NCBI GenBank assembly: GCA_949130495.1
Contig: OX422210.1
Coordinates: 499,945,760 to 500,009,759 of the forward strand
Direction of reading: 5' to 3'
Source of the DNA: Sambucus nigra
Lineage: Eukaryota > Streptophyta > Magnoliopsida > Dipsacales > Adoxaceae
DNA length: 64,000 nucleotides
Shown: piece after piece, positions 1-12,227 of the stretch
Layout of the letters: each line of letters starts with the position of its first letter
How positions within the stretch are numbered: position 1 is the stretch's first letter
Notes under the pieces: model-generated
Seen by the model: the letters and a program-made list of their open reading frames with translations, nothing else
The model's database searches: none
What the model was told of the DNA's origin: nothing
Position numbers and translations under genes: made by a program

Positions 1-1841
1 TGATTTGAATAAAATGAGATAATAAAGAAGTTTCTCAAAACCTCAATAAATAAATAAATAATATCCATAATACTCAATGTCTCAAACTAAATGAATAAAT
101 AACCTTGGAACCCACCACAAACCAATATATAAAGTCTCTAAATGAGTTATTAAATATCAGATGAGTATAATACAAATAAGGATACCATAGTTGTTTTTTG
201 GACATTCCAAGGATCCATAACCATTTACTTTCTTCTGAGTAAGGGAAGAGGTCCCAAGGTCTACTAGAGACCTTCGCCATTACCGGTGTTAATATCCAAA
301 GACCATGACTATGATAAAAAGGTAAACATTGGAATCAGGGACCATAAAAGTGTTATAAAAGATAAAAGGCATTTAGTCGCATTATCTGATCTTAAAGACC
401 AAGCTTAGCGACCTCATAACGAACGACTTAATGTCTCAAACTAGTCCAACGGACCTTCGCCTAGCAAGATTTGACCTCTGTTGGGTTAATGACCCCTAAT
501 CTAAGGATTAATTTTCATGTTATGACACAAAAGTAGGATGAGACCATTGTAGGATGACCGTGGTCACTCCAAGACCCTTCATATGTCCGACAAATCTCAT
601 AAAACTTCTCTAGTAGGTCGAAAAAAGTACATACACTATTTTACCTACCGCCACTACTCACTTCCAGTGGAATTGAATGATCTAATCCAAATTTATTTAT
701 CCCATCAACTATCTTACATCACATTCAAACCTTTAACCAATACTCCACCATTCTGCTATAGCCCTTAGATCTCAAATAACCCTGTCCATGCTGCTACAGT
801 CCACTCCTTCTCTCACCAGGGGAATAATTATATATGAAAGGCTTGTAAAGGGTTATAAATAAAAGAAAATTTTTTAATCAACCAATATAGTGAGATATTA
901 ATCTCTTAAATGTTTCTCATTTTAAACTTTGGCTAACCCAGTGTTAACTAAATATAGAGGAGAGTTTGGATCATCTCCAAACTCCCAGACTTTGTATTCT
1001 TTGTAGTTTCCTAAACTAAGATAATAAGTCCATTGTGGAGTCCATAAGTTACTCCCTAGTGGTCCTTTGATCAGTGACGAAGATCTCAGAAACCTTAGAC
1101 CAGCTTGGCTAAAGTCCAATAGGTCTTTAGCTTGTAATACTCTCCTTTATTACCTAATATACAAAGCAAAACCTTCCAAAGTGAACGTAGGATTCTCAAA
1201 TGAGGTTCTAAGACACTCTATATCTTTGTCTCTCACTTTGACACACCTCCTCACTAACCAGTCTAGGGTCTTATGAGGAGCATCTGCTGGGGCTGAGTTC
1301 TCAAAAGATCTCGGATACACACTAGTTTGGTGGTGTTTATGGGACCATTTGTTCCTCATAAAAAAATCATATATAAACTTGCTCTTATAAGGATGACTAA
1401 CAATGCTAAGTTAACCTGCTATCTCTGAGAAATATAGGCTCATAAGAAGGTGCTCTAAAGAAAAATCAATGATGTTAATATAAAACTTCCTTTACCACTT
1501 ATGGTAGAGGAACCAACTGGATTTTAACATAGAAGGTCTGGGGAAAACCACGAGCCCTAGTTAGATGGAGAAAATGACCAGGCAGGTGTGACCCAAGCTC
1601 CACAAAGATTCGTAAATCACATCCTCTTTAGGGATTTATTGCCACTTCCCTAAGATTAGTCCCATGGAGGTTCCAATATAGTAAGACCATGGGATAATGA
1701 TATCAAGAAAATACAAGATAAGTTTGTAAATTTCCTTAACCAATATAAGACGTAGACTCCGAACACCATAGAGTTGACACTCCAGAAGATGTCTCTCTTC
1801 TCCAATAAAGTTAAACACTATGCTCTTCCCCTAAGTGGAAG
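1..1841. other. AT-rich flank with no recognisable gene
   Basis: I recognise no gene here. The first 300 bases resemble the AT-rich style of the long LTR at 2560-5716 and may be a fragment of a related LTR cut by the window edge; this is only an impression of composition. Two short minus-strand open stretches at about 922-1119 and 1150-1359 read cleanly but match no family I know. From about 1500 on the sequence is probably the degenerate N-terminal part of the gag relict that becomes readable at 1842. Confidence 0.4.
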
Positions 1842-2559
1842 ATGCCTAGTAATAAGCCCTTATATGGGTCCAAAGACCCCATTAACCACCTAAAGACTTA
1901 CAAATCCTTTATTCTTCTCCAGGGTACCCAATATGAGGTACTTTGCATAGCCTTTTCGTCTACCGTGAGGGGTATGAACATGCATTGGTTCTCCAATCTT
2001 AAACAGGGGACTATTACATTTTTTACAGAGTTGTCAAGATCCATCTCTAACCATTTTATAAGGCTCAAAAGATGAATAAGAATGTCACTTTCCTCCTCCA
2101 TTTCAGGCAAAAGTCCGGGGAAACCATTATAAAATATGCCAAGAGGTTCAACCAAGAAGCCTTGTAGGTGGATGACTTGAATGATACTATTTATGTATTT
2201 ACCTTCATCTCGATCCTCACATTAGAGGACTTGCTTAGCTATGTTAGAAATAGGACCCCTTGATCCATGACGGAGTTGCTGTAAAGAACTCATAAGTATA
2301 TGAATGTGGATAATGCGGTCACAACTAGACGAATAGTAGCCTCCTCTCAAGAGGGGAAGATAAAAAATGTGTTCTCCTACCTAAAAGAATATCCTAAGTC
2401 CATTGAGGCCAAGAAGATAAATAATGGAAGAAAGAAGAATAGGCCTTCAGAGGATATACACTTCATCCCCTCACAACCACCATAGAGGAGGTATTCATAG
2501 TTATTGAAGCACAAAAACTCTAACCTCTGCCTAGGCCCATGAGGGATTTGGAGGACAAG
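1842..2559 (+). pseudogene. Relict Tat/Ogre-like gag, first part
   Basis: This is the capsid-like region (Retrotrans_gag type) of an old Ty3/gypsy element. The reading starts MPSNKPLYGSKDPINHL and continues with the family pattern: a Y.G..DP..HL..Y motif, a C.AF.STV.G....WF block and an F.ELS..F..HFI block. A second piece after a frame change contains KYAKRFNQEAL, matching the usual Y..RFN.EAL motif. Stops and frameshifts break it, so it is a pseudogene. The reading ends at a perfect junction with an inserted LTR: bases 2555-2559 (ACAAG) are the target duplication, and the same frame resumes at 5722 when the insert is removed. Upstream N-terminal gag is not recognisable. Confidence 0.8.
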
Positions 2560-5500
2560 TGTGACACCCCGTAAAAATCCATAAATAGGTTGATCAGGGG
2601 GGATAATATGAAAATCAAGGGAATAAAAAACTTTTGTTAACATTCTCAGCATAATAAATAAACAAAACCAAATGAACAATGATAAGATAATAAAATAATG
2701 AATAACATAAATCCAACTCTGGTATCAATCACTGTCATTCCAACATAAACTAACCTTGGAATATTAAATGTATCCATATAAATTTCCAACTCTAAAAATA
2801 AGTATAAATGTATAACCTGACTAAAAATAAAAGAGTACAATTAAAGAATGAGCTACACTTACTCGACTCCTACAATCTTAAGAGTCAAAATTGGGAGGTC
2901 GCTTGAGATGCTCCTCCAACGAACCCACATCTATAGGAACTACCGCAACAAGGACATGTAAAAACAATTTTTAAAAGAAAGCGTAAATGAAAAGTCTATG
3001 TAGACTGGTATTATAATTGAATTCAACCATATTATCACTACGCATATTCATATCATGTTTCAATGTATTTTATGTTATTAGTTACCCAACCCAATAACCT
3101 AAAATGTCACGTGGTTTCAAATTCCAAACCCATATGTAGACCATGTGATTAAAGTATTTTAACATCATTTTCAATCTTTACAATTAACTATACTAGGTTA
3201 ATCTCTTTCAATAGGAATCATGTGATGGATTAAGGTCTCATACCTAAGGTACGTTTTATGAAACTAATTTAATATAAAAGTTCCTATTATAACTAATACA
3301 TAAATCCTAAGTCATAATCATGTTGGTAAGTAACCTTACCATTAGGTATATACATATCTAAGATTGTACAAAAACTGTTACAACTATCTATAGTACCACC
3401 ATTCACAATCACATAAGGTAGGAGGAAGACAATCTCTACATCTAACATCCATAACTAAACACACTCCTTGACTTTCACAAATAAATGGGCATATCTCGCG
3501 CCCTTATATAACGAAGGCCTACACTATTTGCCTTTGTGAATCACTCGCTTGTACTACGTATAGTCTTAGGTCATCCCAAACCTAAAAACACATCACGATA
3601 AGGGATAAATCACTATGTATACCCATAATTCATATAGACTACCATACCCAAGTCCATATGAAAGAAATCTCTTTGTGTACCCTATAAGTTCCATGGATAC
3701 CTGGACATAGGAACCTGGGGTAAAATGACCATTACAAATTCTAATCACCGAGGCACCATCGTGGTCCGCATCATATGCGCCCCATCGCAGAATCCTTCTC
3801 CTAGTATGGTACCCACGAGCATTTATAAATGGTATGCATTTCATAACTAAAGCACATACACAATTACAACCTCACTATTGGTCTATAGTAAGTACATGCA
3901 CCACCCTCATTAAAGGGTTAAGGTAAATCTCATATAAAACCCTCACTAACGGTTAAAGTAAACTCACACACATACCCTCATTAACGGGATAAAACCTACT
4001 CTACCAGGTTATACTAGCATCTCTATATAAAAGGTATAACACATCTTTAACCTTATCTTCATCCCATTACATACTAACACTAACACTCCTAAATTCCCCA
4101 AAATTAGGTATAGTCTCACCATACTTTGTACCAAACATGCAAATCTATTACGTTCACCTTAAATATCTATAGTCTAGTGTCCCAATGCTTCCCATATATG
4201 TAATCAACCCATATCCAATTTACATAAGACATCAAATGTACTAACCATGCTACTCTAAGGCTTTTGACCCCATTTCTAGGCTCCCCCAAAAGGATAACAC
4301 TCTACTAGTATAACGCAACGACTCTTAAATCACCAACCAATAAGTTCAATGTCCAAGTTTCCCCAAACCAATTCCATCTCTGCAATCCATTCAAATTTTG
4401 GACTTATAACTAGTACATTATACCCAATTTACCCCCATAACTAAACGAGATTGAAATAACCAATTAATGCCTTCTACTCTTAGGTTTGCAAGTTAAAGTC
4501 CTTACTAGAAATAATTCTAATTTAAGTCCATAATTTCACAATACCAAGCCAATTCTCAAAACCAATTTTCAATATCTCAAAACATTTGAATTTAGTTATA
4601 TTCTTCAACGTAAGAAAGATCAACTCTAAACAAAACTAATTGCAAGCTCCAAAATCCAAAAATCTAACCATTCAATTAAAATCCCAAACTAGGACATATC
4701 TGATACCACCGATTGATCGACCAACACAACTACTCTAAAATTTCTCTGTTATGGGATTCTTCTTCTTCATCCTCTATTTTTCTCTATATATTCTCCATTA
4801 ATGAACCATAAACCTTCATCCAAGCCCCCAATCAACATCAAATCAATAAAACCATATCGTATAACCAATTGGAACCTATTTCTCACATCAAATCTCAAAT
4901 CTACATCAAGATTTAAAGTAAACACCCAAAATTCACTCAAGAACCTAGTTCTATAAATTTTTACAAAAAAATGGTATTGTCATAAATCGATTCAATTAAA
5001 AATAGGGATTTTCGATGATTTACAATATAAAAGATATCTAAATCATTCTCTATTAACAAAAATAAAGGGGAAATCAACCTAATTACTATCTATGTTAATT
5101 TAATTATAAAAATAATTTATTTAATTATCTAAAATAAGATTTACATCATAATTATATTTAGATTTACAATGAATAGATAAAATTTTGACACACGTACAAT
5201 CATAATCATATTCTATATAAACTTGGCCCACGATTTGTGGAGAAAACCAAGACAAATATCCAAATTTCTCGTTTTCTCTTCTCGATCCTTCTCTTTAGAC
5301 CCCTTAGCGATTTCAAAATGTGTTTTGTGCTAAATGAGATCCCTAATGACCCCTTAAAACCCTAAACACACGAAATTACACTTGGGCCCCACCTAAAATG
5401 GTCCAAATTCAACTCCACATGACTTAAAATATTGCCCAAACCTTGTACTAACCCAATAGGCCTTTAAACCATCATTTTAAATTAAAAACGGACGTTCAAT

Positions 5501-5716
5501 GTGTCCCAAAATTCTCCTATCAAAAATACCCAAATAAATAACTAACAACTTAGTTATTTAATTATAACTCGATATGAATCCAAATATTAAATAATTTAAT
5601 TAATTAATCATTGTGTCTTAAATCCAATTTCAAATCTGAATTAAATAAAACATAAAGATATAAATAATGATATCTCAAGTCACAACAAGCACACACAATA
5701 AATACGTGGTATTACA
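2560..5716. mobile_element. Solo LTR, 3157 bp, TSD ACAAG
   Basis: The segment starts TGTGACACCCCG and ends CGTGGTATTACA, so it has TG...CA termini that form a 12 bp imperfect inverted repeat. It is flanked by a perfect 5 bp duplication, ACAAG at 2555-2559 and 5717-5721. Removing the segment and one ACAAG copy joins the gag relict in frame. No gag or pol domain, primer-binding site or polypurine tract is visible inside, so this is a solo LTR left by LTR-LTR recombination. The termini resemble those of plant Ty3/gypsy chromovirus-type LTRs, but the lineage and orientation cannot be fixed without an internal region. Small ORFs inside, such as a minus one at 3593-3844, are not supported as genes. 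Confidence 0.85.
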
Positions 5717-6367
5717 ACAAGAGAGACATGTTTAAATACTGTCAATTTCCTGAGAGACGATGGGCACAACACTAGTAATTGCTTTTTATTTAAGGATGCC
5801 ATCAAAGGAGTGATTAAGCAACGGTACCTCAAGGATTTGTAGGCAACGACACTGGCAAAACTTAGTGAAATAACAATAACAAAGATGATGTCCCTCTGGT
5901 GGCCATAAAGACTATATAAGGAGGATTCACCGGTGGCGAACCCTCCTCCACAATGAGAAAATATCATATTAGGAGCATGCAACAAGATGTAGTGCATGTT
6001 GATAGCTTGTATTGCAAGGGAAAGCCACTAAGGGAGGCTCCCATGATGATCTTCCCAGACACAGACCTCATGAGGATTTCCCTCTCACATAATGATCCTT
6101 TGGTTATCACTGTGATAATGGGCAATGAAAATATGAGGAGAGTACTAGTCGATATTGGGAGCTGACATCTTTTTAGTATATACTTTCAAGGGCATGGGCC
6201 TCACAATGAAGAACATGCTACTCATCACTAATCCACTGTTTAGGTTTAATAGAGAATGAACCTACTCTATAGAGTAGATCACTCTTCCCCTTTATGATTA
6301 GGTCCAAAGAATGCTGCTCTACTATTTGGGACAAGTTCCCAGTGGTGGATTTATTGGGGTTTATAAT
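5717..6367 (+). pseudogene. Relict Tat/Ogre-like gag C-terminus and protease
   Basis: This continues the relict gag after the solo LTR. Recognisable parts in order: an FKYC zinc-knuckle remnant just after the junction; an I.GGF.GGE-like block near 5910; the conserved linker MRKYHIRSMQQDVVHVDSL at 5953; a DP.VITV block near 6100; and the aspartic protease motif RRVLVDIGS at about 6142-6165, equivalent to VLVDQGSS in Tat elements. The downstream MKNMLLITNPLF and FPVVDLLGVYN pieces match the end of the protease region. The reading stops at about 6367, where unrelated LTR-like sequence begins. Several stops and frameshifts are present and it is not functional. Confidence 0.75.
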
Positions 6368-7294
6368 TAAAACCATTTGTAAAACATCTTATTATTTATT
6401 ATAAAGGACTGTTTTATTCATTTTGAAATGAGAATCAAGTTTGTGAGAATACGTTATATTTGTTTAGATATATTTTCTCATATTAATGTTGGTTAATAAA
6501 GCTTAGTAATATTTCCAATGATGTAACTTCGGTTGATCACACGGAGATTAGAGTTTTGGTTCTAGCGCTATTAAAATATGCACAACCTAGATACGAACTT
6601 AACATCCTATTGGAACGATTTTGATGCAATCCTAATAGTTCATCTCAAACTATGGGGAATCGGTGTGATGGCTTGGAAACTTGTACGATAGTTTAACATA
6701 GGATCGCGATTCATACGTATCGAGAATGTATTGAACGGGACCATCCGTGAGATTTGAGTCTGTTTAGATTAGACTCAAGAAATCTCACACCATTTTCAAA
6801 GGTTGGATATATTTTTAATCTTGAGAATTATGATGATTGGGATGTTTTTATAGTTTTCTCTTTGATTGCTATGGGTACGATTCAATTTTATATTGAATAA
6901 AATGATCCCCGCATATTGTGTGATAGTTTATGAGTAGGTTTGATACCTTAATTCAGAAGAATCCACATCCGGGATACCTTGGATTACGATACTTCCTTGA
7001 TAGACTTATACGATTTGTTTCTACCAGTAAACCTGATCAGTGGATTATTTATAATCCGACGAAGTAGCAAAATAACTTAAGTCTGAGAATACTTATATTC
7101 TATAAGAACCGATTATTTGATCTTCTACGTGTAAGCCGAACTTTACACACCAAATCATCTATTACGTAGAATAAAATACACTTATTCATAAATATATAAA
7201 TAATATGATGCAAACATTACTTGTGAATATTCTCATTAAATAAACACACTAACATTCACTATTGAACCATGACTTTTACTATATAACTCCAACA
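6368..7294 (-). mobile_element. Copia-like LTR (minus orientation), 3' LTR side
   Basis: The right end reads CTCCAACA, the complement of an LTR beginning TGTTGGAG, and is followed at 7295-7310 by ATCTTCCACTTATACT, the complement of a polypurine tract. This makes it the 3' LTR of a minus-oriented element whose interior lies to the right. The terminal 230 bp or so (7065-7294) are clearly similar to 23785-24014, but the rest is not, so the two are probably related families rather than a pair. The left boundary is set only by where the gag-protease relict stops being readable; I found no target duplication. Confidence 0.5.
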
Positions 7295-10200
7295 ATCTTC
7301 CACTTATACTCAAAGACATGTAATCATGCATTTAGCAATCATATCTCACACCTAATGTAAGAGGCTTACGGGTTGTCAACCAATGGCATCACAACCGCTA
7401 AAAACACCTTTACGTATATTTTCTTATACAAGGCGTACTATACATTTTCTGGAATCTTATATCTGATTGAATACATGAGTTAGTAACCTATAAGTTACTT
7501 ACCTCTTTATTCGCCAACCAAATATATATTCATTAATCCTTTTAAGTTACTTGAATAAATATTATACCCAAACCAATGTTGTATTCTAGAGCTATAGAAA
7601 TTCTAAATCTGAAAGAGAAGAAGTCTTTAATAAAATATTGCATAACAAAGTCTATAAAATAACAATATCAATATGATAACGTAGATTAGTCGAAAGTACA
7701 TTCTTTGTAGTGATAAAATAATAATTTGACCCAAAAAATGTAATAGAATTTTATAATGTTTTCATATTTAACTACTTGAACTACCACACTCTATGTGTAT
7801 GACATATCCCTACATCACGTGATACAAAAAATATATCTATACATCTTGCATCTATAAGCACTACCATGCTTCTATCACTCCTTTTGTACACAGTGGAAAC
7901 ATCCAACCATTTGTCAAAATCATGGATTTGATTACATCTCTTACTAGATTTACTTGCAACTGATGGGTTTGACCCCATCTTGCTGAATCTATATGGTATC
8001 ATATATCACAACTTTTCCAAGAATTTTATGCATCTGTGTGAAGGAATACCTTATTATAGCTACATGATTCGTTATCTTCTTCTTCATGGGTCACGATGGG
8101 TGACAATCCTAAGAATAAGAAGAAATCTCACTACGATAAAGTTACTCCTTTACGAGTGTACAAATCGTGACGCATTTATATGATTTTCACCCTTATGAGA
8201 TTTGACAATCCTCCCACTACAATAAGATAGTAGAATGTCATACTCATTTCTTTGTGATCTTTCCACCTATACTGGTGATATGATAGAAGTTCACATAAGC
8301 CTATTAGACCTTCATTTTTTTAAATAATACTTTTAGGAATGTGGTTCAAAATATAAATTTAAACATTTGTCCTTTTTCCAACTTGTCGAGTTTTCTCCCA
8401 ACATAAGTGTTGCCCTAGCCATTTATAAAGTACCAAAATTGTTTTTGAAAGCAATCCACTATCTTTAATGGGAGTATAGAAAACTAATATGGATAATAAT
8501 CTTGATATATATGTATCTATATTTTATGAATAATTTATCATGAATCTTATCATGTGTGAAAGAAACGTAATTGTTCTCTCTTTGAGACATCGTTACTGAA
8601 AGTAACTTGTTGTATTATCTTTATGGATATAATTCGAGCTACTAATATGTAATTATTAAATTCACGAATATGTAGTTATATAATTACGTCAATCATAATA
8701 AACCATTTATAATATTTCTGTAGCTATAATACCTCCTGGTCATTTTTCATCTAAACTTCATTAAATAGAAGTGCCTCCACTTCAGACGAATCTAAGAACC
8801 CATATTTTACCAGTTTAGAATCCATTTAGATAAAATGACTAGGGTATTTGGTGCTATAGATATATTATGGTTTATAGAGAAGAATTTTATCCTTTTAGTG
8901 ATAAATCATAAATATTATTCAAGAACTAGAGTTCACTAAATATGATATTTATTATGTAATGATTATCCACTTTAGTACCAAAGATGGGTATATTATTTAC
9001 TACCATTAACAACATATATGTTATTAAAATAAAATAAATATCCTTCCATAAAAAGAGTAGAAGCCGAACCAAAGTTCCTTTTATTCTTACATACTTATAA
9101 GCGATCATTTAAAATTAATCTATTATTACCAAAACTGAGATACATGTCCCCAGTGCACTTACAAATTAATAGTAGTAGATAAATTTACCTTTCACTAGTT
9201 GATTGGTTTCCTGGAACCAAGGATTAATGGCTCACGTGTTTAAAATCTAGGTTGCCGTAGAATAAACCATTAAAAATTAATCAAATTTTGGCACATAATA
9301 TGTCTCTACCTTGTTTTTTAAACAACATATGTTTGTTAAATCCCACTAGTGTTTTGACGGATCTTAGTGAATTCACTTATAATGACACAATTCACTAACT
9401 ATCTTTGAAACCTAGCCACTGCCTCAATTATGATTTAATAGTTTCTGATTTGACTTTATCTTCTATCCACCTTTTCGCTAAGAAGTGAAGTTATTTCAGT
9501 AAATTTAATACTTACATGATATCCTAATAAAACCTTTTATTGGAGAGGATATCGACGCGAGTTTCTCAATTAATTTTTACCTCCTTAGATTTCTAGTTCC
9601 TTTAGGTGAGAAATCACCATCAAAACATAATCTTATAACTAGGCTTGTATCAAACATATTAATATTTGTTTAAAGTCATTCATGGCAATTTGACTAACTA
9701 TATGAGCCCGATTATCAAACATTAGATGTGAGATAATCATCATATCATAGGCAATGGAAACTAATGACATAATATCTGACTTAATGAACAAGTCATATTA
9801 TATCATCTCATTAGTCTTGTCCACTTATATTCCAGATTTCCCTACAAAAATATTATAATGTGACTATTAAGGACAATATTGAGAAAATACACATTTGCAT
9901 TTCTCTACCATCAATACTACGTGCAATTTAAACTCAATCCTTATAATTATTACTAGAAGGTATGTAAAATTGAGTATGAAAAGCGTGGACATTGGAGTTA
10001 CCATTTAAAACTAGAGAATCGCATAATAAATAAAATATTATGACAAGTAATTGACTTTTCAATTCAATTTAAAGTTGGTTCCCTCTACCATTTTAAAAGA
10101 ATTCGTCAGCGTCCAATTACCATTTGAATAACATTCATGTTTAGATAACCTACTATCCATAATCATATTAGGCAGGACAATTCCTTTAATTTGACCATCT

Positions 10201-11663
10201 AGGGAAATATTAATAGTTGACACTTTGGTCGCATAAAATAATAGCATTCCTCTTTGAAGAACCTACTATAATTTTATGTCTAAGTGCATACCACCAAATA
10301 ATTTTAAACTATCCCATATCATATAGACTAGGGGGGATGCATATGAATATGGGCCAATAAATACTCGTAAGAAAATTTGCTATGGTTACCACAATAATTA
10401 GTATTCCTCTTTGGATGACATACTTGTTATAGAAAGCTGACAAACCGTTGGTGGATACCTCGAAATTTATTTGTGACCAAATCCCTCTCCTACTTAGTAA
10501 TTTAAAACTTTTGTGAGGGTTGTCAAAAAGACAAGTTTAATATTTATATTGTAAAAATATAGGATAACTAACGCGTGTCAAAATTCTCGGTTGCTCAAAT
10601 TTTTGTGCTTCCAAAATTTGTGTAATAAATATAAATTATAAATTCCTTTATATTCACAAAATAAATACAAGAATTTAATTTATATTTTCTAATTACACAT
10701 ATTAAAACCCATAATTTAAAAAAATAGATTAAACATATAACCATGGACACTATTCAATTTTAAATTGTCTAATTTTAATAATGAGATTTTCTAATTTATT
10801 TATTTAAATTATAATAACCAATTCTCTAAATTTAATTATCCAAAAATAATTAATTTATTTCAAATTTAAATAATTTTGGATATTAAATTTAATCCGAGTA
10901 ATAGATAACACTCATTATATTTATTAAATTTAAAAGGGAACCACCAAATATTATATTTTTCAAGAAAAATGTGATCTAAAGTCGAGTCCAATAATATTTC
11001 TCCACGTTGTCTAATTTAATGGGTTCGCTAAAATTAATAAATTTTAATACACCATTAAATAAATCATAAGTATTAAACAAGGAAATCACAATAGAATAAG
11101 AAAACAAGAGATATAATCCATAAATAATAAGGAAGCTGAAAATCAGGTCCCTTTCCATTATGGTATCTAATTCTTTATCCCAAGAAATCTTGGACTCCAA
11201 GCAACATTCCCATATAAGGAACAATACTAAGTAGAAAATCTAGGATCAGTCGAAGTTTATATTTTTTGGACTCTCCAATTGTTCGGAATTGATTTTACAA
11301 GATGAGAGATTTGAAAGAGACCCCGAGATCTTCGATGCTATTTCCTTAAGCCAATACAGGCCATTGGTGTGTGGGAACCAAAGAGAACAACTCTAACACT
11401 CATTTTTAGGTATTTTTCTGATCTATAATGAGCCCAGATTATTAGAAGACAGGAGGTTGCGTATATAGGGTTGCACGGGGACCCCTAAGAGAAATAAGAT
11501 ACTAGATTCCTACAGAATTTGGAATCCTAGTTAAACTCTATAATTAATTCCATTATTCTATAAATTATTATTCATTCCACTAAAGAATAATAATTGCACT
11601 CTAGTCTATTATCTCAAAATTATAATTCCAAGCACCTCATTATTAAATGCTTAATAATCTCCC
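7295..11663 (-). mobile_element. Non-coding interior of copia-like element(s)
   Basis: A 4.3 kb AT-rich stretch follows the polypurine tract at 7295-7310. I found no gag, protease, integrase, reverse transcriptase or RNase H motif on either strand; the open stretches are all under 85 codons and look random. This fits a non-autonomous element (LARD-like) or a very decayed one. From roughly 11220 to 11658 the sequence changes character and appears continuous with 23255-24014 once element A is removed, so it is probably the start of the right-hand LTR. The final bases CTCCC (11659-11663) are the left target duplication of element A. Confidence 0.45.
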
Positions 11664-12164
11664 TCTTGATACAAAAATTAGTCAGCTGACGTGGACTAAT
11701 TATATGAAGACATATATCATCTTACATGGCAAAATCTATGTTCACCGAGCTACTCAGCGTACCGAGTTAATCAGCGTACCGAGCTACTCTACTTGACAAG
11801 CTACTCAACGTACCAAGCATCGGGTCAAGAAGACCAAGCGACAATTATAGATTCAATGAACATCAGATTTAATGAACATTATTATTATTATGTACAGATG
11901 TATATGTCTATTAAATAACAACACATTGTCTATTCATATGTATAGCCCCAAGGGCTATAAATACATTGTAATCCCCTCCATAACGGGATAATTGATCACT
12001 TACGATCATCATCAAGATTAAGGCAAAATATCCAGCAATACAAAACAATGGATGTAGGCCATTTTCATTAGGCTTAACCACTTTAAAAATCCTTTGTCTT
12101 ATTTCTTTATTTATATTTATCTGTGATTAATTAATTGGATCAAGTCTAGTTTTTTACATCAACA
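11664..12164 (+). repeat. Element A 5' LTR (501 bp)
   Basis: The termini are TCTTGAT (from TGTTGAT) and ATCAACA. It contains short direct repeats of CAGCGTACCGAG near 11756-11783 and a duplicated AATGAACAT stretch near 11857-11880; both are absent or single in the 3' LTR, so they arose after insertion or by uneven copying. A TATA box lies at 11956-11963. Confidence 0.9.
11956..11963 (+). promoter_or_regulatory. LTR TATA box of element A
   Basis: TATAAATA within GGGCTATAAATACATTGTA. The same block occurs in the 3' LTR of A and in both LTRs of B, and a shorter TATAAAT form is in the LTR of C. The conservation and position support it as the core promoter for the genomic RNA. Confidence 0.7.
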
Positions 12165-12167
12165 GAT

Positions 12168-12184
12168 TGGCACCGTCTTTGGGA
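12168..12184 (+). other. Primer-binding site of element A
   Basis: TGGCACCGTCTTTGGGA begins three bases after the LTR end. It matches the element B site (TGGCGCCGTCTGTGGGA) with two changes. This type of site is typical of Tat/Ogre elements; the tRNA was not determined. Confidence 0.75.
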
Positions 12185-12227
12185 ATACAACTATACATAG
12201 TGTTTTTCACTAAAAAATTCATCATAC

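Noticed and set aside
922..1359. Two short minus-strand ORFs as a possible host gene
   Set aside because: No family match that I can name, no splice context and no neighbour support; noted as unassigned only.
3593..3844. 83-codon minus ORF inside the first solo LTR
   Set aside because: Lies within an LTR, no recognised motif, and no upstream signal.
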